64,000 nucleotides of DNA from Kingdonia uniflora (lineage: Eukaryota; Streptophyta; Magnoliopsida; Ranunculales; Circaeasteraceae): assembly GCA_014058105.1 (NCBI GenBank), contig JACGCM010000420.1:248001-312000 (forward strand), in the 5' to 3' direction. Positions 61,048 through 64,000 of this stretch are shown here, piece after piece. How positions within the stretch are numbered: the first letter of the stretch is position 1; each line of letters begins with the position of its first letter. Position numbers and translations under genes: made by a program. The notes beneath the pieces were generated by a model that was given only the letters and a program-made list of their open reading frames with translations, was not told the origin of the DNA and did not search any database.

Positions 61048-61521
61048 TTTTCTTAGTACATCAATTGCTTGCGGGGTACAGGGCATATTTAAACCTTCTA
61101 TTAATATATGAAAACTTGAACTAACCAAATTAATAGCATCAGATTACTCTATTTCCTATTGTGCTGCACAAGGAAATGCTAAATCACAACTATCACTCTA
61201 AGGTTTGGCATCCTCGTAATACTTGGCTCAATTATAAGTTTTGCAGTACTCTCTTAAATTTTGTTGTTGAGCTTTGATCTCTCTTAAAAGTGGTACCTTC
61301 ATAAAATCGAATCCCTCCTCATCCACCAGATAGCCCCCAAAATCTGATATTGTAATAGGCAGAGTACCAAAAGTAAGAAGTTTTTCCAAGACGTGCATCG
61401 CAATCTTTCCAGAGCAACTTATAACACATCTTAATCCCTTGAGCTTTTTATTCATCTCAGCAAGGATAAGCTTGACAAAGAAGACCAATCCATAGCCAGT
61501 GGCTTCAGTTCGAAGTCTAGT
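61048..61521 (-). pseudogene. NADP-specific glutamate dehydrogenase fragment, fused to WNK
   Basis: The minus strand reads RTEATGYGLVFFVKLILAEM, KKLKGLRCVISCSGKIAMHV, ITISDFGGYLVDEEGFDFMK and LREIKAQQQNLREYCKTY. Beyond a stop, in the same frame, come CDLAFPCAAQ, SDAINLVSSS, ILIEGLNMPCTPQAIDVLRK. These are the cofactor-binding half of plant NADP-type glutamate dehydrogenase (the At1g51720 kind), which interconverts glutamate and 2-oxoglutarate. The N-terminal catalytic half and the C-terminus are absent. After DVLRK the next codon belongs to the WNK fragment. Several Trp, Gln or Glu codons have become stops. Confidence 0.8.
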
Positions 61522-61649
61522 ATAGTAGCAAAGGATATATGGGGCAAAATTCTTACAAAGTGCAGAGTTAATAGATAGATTGGAGACGTGGGATCAGAAG
61601 TTGGATGGGTGCTTAGCATATCAAAGAAGGACAGTAATAGTATTATGCT

Positions 61650-62411
61650 CAAGGCCTGTTAATTATGTAGTAAAGCAAGGAATGATCTGAATAACCGATT
61701 AGAGCTTAGCCTACGGTGCCTCCCCTAATGAAAGGAAAGGACCTAACTTGCGTACGCCAATAAAACAAGTTTAGCTAAGCCGAGAGGCTGGGCTAATAGC
61801 CTAGTATAGCTAAACCGAAAGGCTGGGCAAAACGAAAATGAGCTAAGAGAAAGAAAAGGGATAATGTTACCGCGAACTACCTACACATGGAAAACGACTA
61901 CCGACGTGGATAAGATCTGTCGAAAATGACTACCGACGTAGGAAGGATACGTGGTGAGCTAAGGCACCTAATCCTTAAGGAAAGAAAGGTCTCTTATGAG
62001 AAGGCTATTAGCATGTAAGGTTTAATAATATGAGACTATAGTTTTAAGAATTTTGAGAATTCTTGGGAAAAGTAAAGGTATCTTAGGTTTTTAGTTGTTG
62101 TCTCTTAGGTTTTTAATTGCTATATCGGTAACCATTAACGAGCTTTCTTTAGGAGCTTGGTGGTATTTAAACTTTTGGTTCAAGGTGTTGGCTGTAGTGG
62201 GGGAAGATGTAGTGTGGTGGATCAGGACCACTGACTATTCTAAATAATTGGACAGGGGTTTTATTCATTGATTCTTTAAAAGTACAAACTGTAGTTGAAC
62301 TCCCGAGAATCCCAGCTCGTGAGACGTGAGCTATAATCTTCACACTTATCAACTAAACCCTTACCTCCATCCTTATTCCAATCTTTACCACCAACAGTGT
62401 TCAAATATAGC
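61650..62411. other. Mitochondrial-like DNA, no gene
   Basis: The style changes here: purine-rich, with short imperfect repeats (TAGCTAARCCGARAGGCTGG twice near 61773-61825; AAAACGACTACCGACGTRGA-like twice near 61891-61940) and balanced base composition, resembling plant mitochondrial spacer DNA. It abuts the RNA polymerase gene of the plasmid type to the right, which supports a block transferred from the mitochondrion. No RNA gene was recognised. Confidence 0.4.
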
Positions 62412-63960
62412 TCATAGCATATAACTACTTCCTTCATCAATCTTATTCTCCCATTTTATCTTATCTTTCTTGGTCTTTTTAACAACCTTGCCTAAATCTT
62501 TCCCAAAATCCTTCTTGCTAACTTTAATAACCTTGCCTAAATCCATAATAAGGTCTTCTAAAATTTTTCTAAGATTATTAGGCTGCATAGGTTTATCAAA
62601 GATATCTATACTCCCGATATATTTAGGAGGTGCTAGATTCTTTATTATGAACTCATTGATAATTCTAAGTGGCAATCCAAACTCTAGAAACACTTTGGTA
62701 TAAATACTTGGAAGCCTCATAGAGTAATATACCGATAAAATGAAATTATCGTGGACAGTGTATATAGGGGGTTGGTTTTTGGAATGGAATTTTTCCACCA
62801 CTTTCATTGCAATATGGGCATAACCTTAGCTAGGAACTGGAACGGTTCACTAGCATCCTGTGCTAATTTAATTAGACTGATGCCTGAACTCTTCATGATT
62901 GGTGAATTTAGCTTATACCACTCAAATGCCTCATCTAACGATGTAAACTTTTTATACTTGAAGGCAGCAGCAGCCCCTAAATATCCCTTTGAATTTATGG
63001 TGCTAATATTTATATCTTTATTATTAAGGTTTGAGGAAAATCTAAGGAGACTTCTGGATAAATCACGCTCGTGAAAGTGTAATACTCTCGCTCTATAAAT
63101 TTTACCACAGAAGTCCACGAATGCTGGCAGAAAGAAAATGTAACCCATGTATGCTTGCGCAAGTGATATTATGAAATACTCATACCTAGCTAGTTGTATC
63201 ATTTTGGCTAATTCCGTTAGAAAATTAGAGTAGGTAGATACTGCTTTAATATCTGGATCCTTAAAGTACAAACTCCTCAAAATATCGGATGCTTTTCCTA
63301 CGTCAACATGAGCAAGTCTTCTATTCACAAGAGCCCCAACCTCTTCTAAGGTGGAACGATTCTCCAAAATGAAAGTCAAGAGTTTTGAGTTAATCCCAAA
63401 GGGTTGCATCTGGAGACTATTCAAAGTAGCACACACTTTTTTATGATCTTTCAACTCGATATAGAAATGGTTATAATCGCGAGATGTTAATAGACGAAAT
63501 CTATTATAAACATCCCCCGAGAGTGTTTTCAAATAACCACCTTGAATATCAGCTAGAGTTCTAGAGTATTTTCATTGATTCTTTGATACCCAAGCTATTG
63601 GAGGAACACTCATTGGAAGATTCAGTTTGATCAGAAGGAACCTAAAGTCGAATGTACACTTAGTGTATCGATTAGAGGGTATATAACCCTTATTTCTAGA
63701 AACTGGTAATACCTTAGTCATGGTATCCTTAGTTTCCAAAGTTAACAAATCTCTTTCAACCAAGAACTCAACTAAGCATACTCCTATGGCATAATCTCTT
63801 ATAGTAATTTTGCATTTCTTAGCTTTCTCATTAGTAGTGTGCTGAAGAGGACTTACAAAAAGAGTTGTGCTAGTCTGCTTGGTTCAGATGATCCCTATGC
63901 TTACTGTTAAAAAAGAAGCAAAGATGGAAGGAAAGGTAGCCAGCTGCGGTGTTAATTAGA
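62412..63960 (-). pseudogene. rpo: Phage-type RNA polymerase of mitochondrial linear-plasmid kind, core deleted
   Basis: The minus strand enters from about 63960: ITIRDYAIGVCLVEFLVERD, LTLETKDTMTKVLPVSRNKG, a TGA near 63571, then GGYLKTLSGDVYNRFRLLTS, DYNHFYIELKDHKKVCATLN. The 242-codon frame (62804-63532) holds FLPAFVDFCGKIYRARVLHF, the counterpart of the T7-type FVDFRGRIYP motif. At 62804 it jumps into MKVVEKFHSKNQPPIYTVHD with HDNF, the motif holding the second catalytic Asp. The 200 or so residues between, including the first catalytic Asp and the finger helix, are missing. Such enzymes transcribe linear plasmids of plant and fungal mitochondria. A nuclear or mitochondrial-insert copy with these lesions cannot work. 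Confidence 0.75.
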
Positions 63961-64000
63961 GCACGATAAGGATTTATAGTAATTAAAAGATTTGTAGAGG

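Noticed and set aside
61650..62411. tRNA or rRNA genes in the mitochondrial-like block
   Set aside because: I looked for cloverleaf-like and conserved rRNA sequence and found none that I could defend.

Overview
This is plant nuclear DNA, most likely from a eudicot. It holds one split nuclear gene, four classes of plant transposon, AT-rich spacers and a block that looks like mitochondrial DNA. Only one gene appears intact. The rest is a nest of decayed mobile elements, several of which carry pieces of host genes.

Layout. (1) 60-1085, minus: a LINE-1-like remnant in which the front (DUF4283-like) and the tail (zf-RVT-like) survive and the reverse transcriptase is gone. (2) 1.1-6.4 kb: AT-rich spacer. 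(3) 6385-11769, minus: an intact three-exon gene for a 705-residue PWWP-domain protein of the At1g51745/At3g03140/At3g21295 type, the PWWP subunits of the plant PEAT chromatin complex. (4) 12.0-16.28 kb: microsatellites, an LTR-like piece, a striking TGACGT-rich block and long G and C runs. (5) 16289-32439, plus: a 16.15-kb Tat-lineage Ty3/gypsy element (element 1) flanked by the 5-bp duplication CTTGG. It has gag, protease, RT, RNase H, a second RNase H and integrase, then a 46-bp tandem repeat, an intron-containing gene on the opposite strand, and the 3' LTR. Its left end is abnormal: it begins with an inverted copy of its own LTR 3' end. A 1948-bp hAT-type element (20779-22726, 8-bp TSD) sits in its second RNase H and carries a TAF12-like gene fragment. 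(6) About 32866-45314, minus: a related Tat element (element 2) with a complete 617-bp 5' LTR, its own tandem repeats and opposite-strand gene, but no recognisable 3' LTR. (7) 46347-51227, plus: a broken Helitron Rep/helicase gene, followed by a 392-bp Tourist-like MITE. (8) 53809-58886, plus: a 2709-bp LTR, iMet primer site, gag, protease and the start of RT of a Tekay/Del-like gypsy element, truncated. (9) 59-61.5 kb, minus: an En/Spm-accessory-like fragment, then pieces of a WNK kinase and an NADP-glutamate dehydrogenase joined in one reading frame. (10) 61.65-64 kb: sequence resembling plant mitochondrial DNA, with a phage-type RNA polymerase gene of the mitochondrial linear-plasmid kind whose catalytic core is deleted.

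The PWWP gene is the only feature expected to make a working protein. Everything after 12 kb reads as serial insertion and decay. Many stops can be explained by C-to-T change on one strand or the other (CAG/CAA to TAG/TAA, TGG to TAG), as expected of long-silenced, methylated DNA. The points most worth checking are the two-U5-ended retrotransposon, the conserved introns of the antisense genes inside the two Tat elements, the captured TAF12-like piece, the GDH-WNK chimera, and the core-deleted plasmid-type RNA polymerase.
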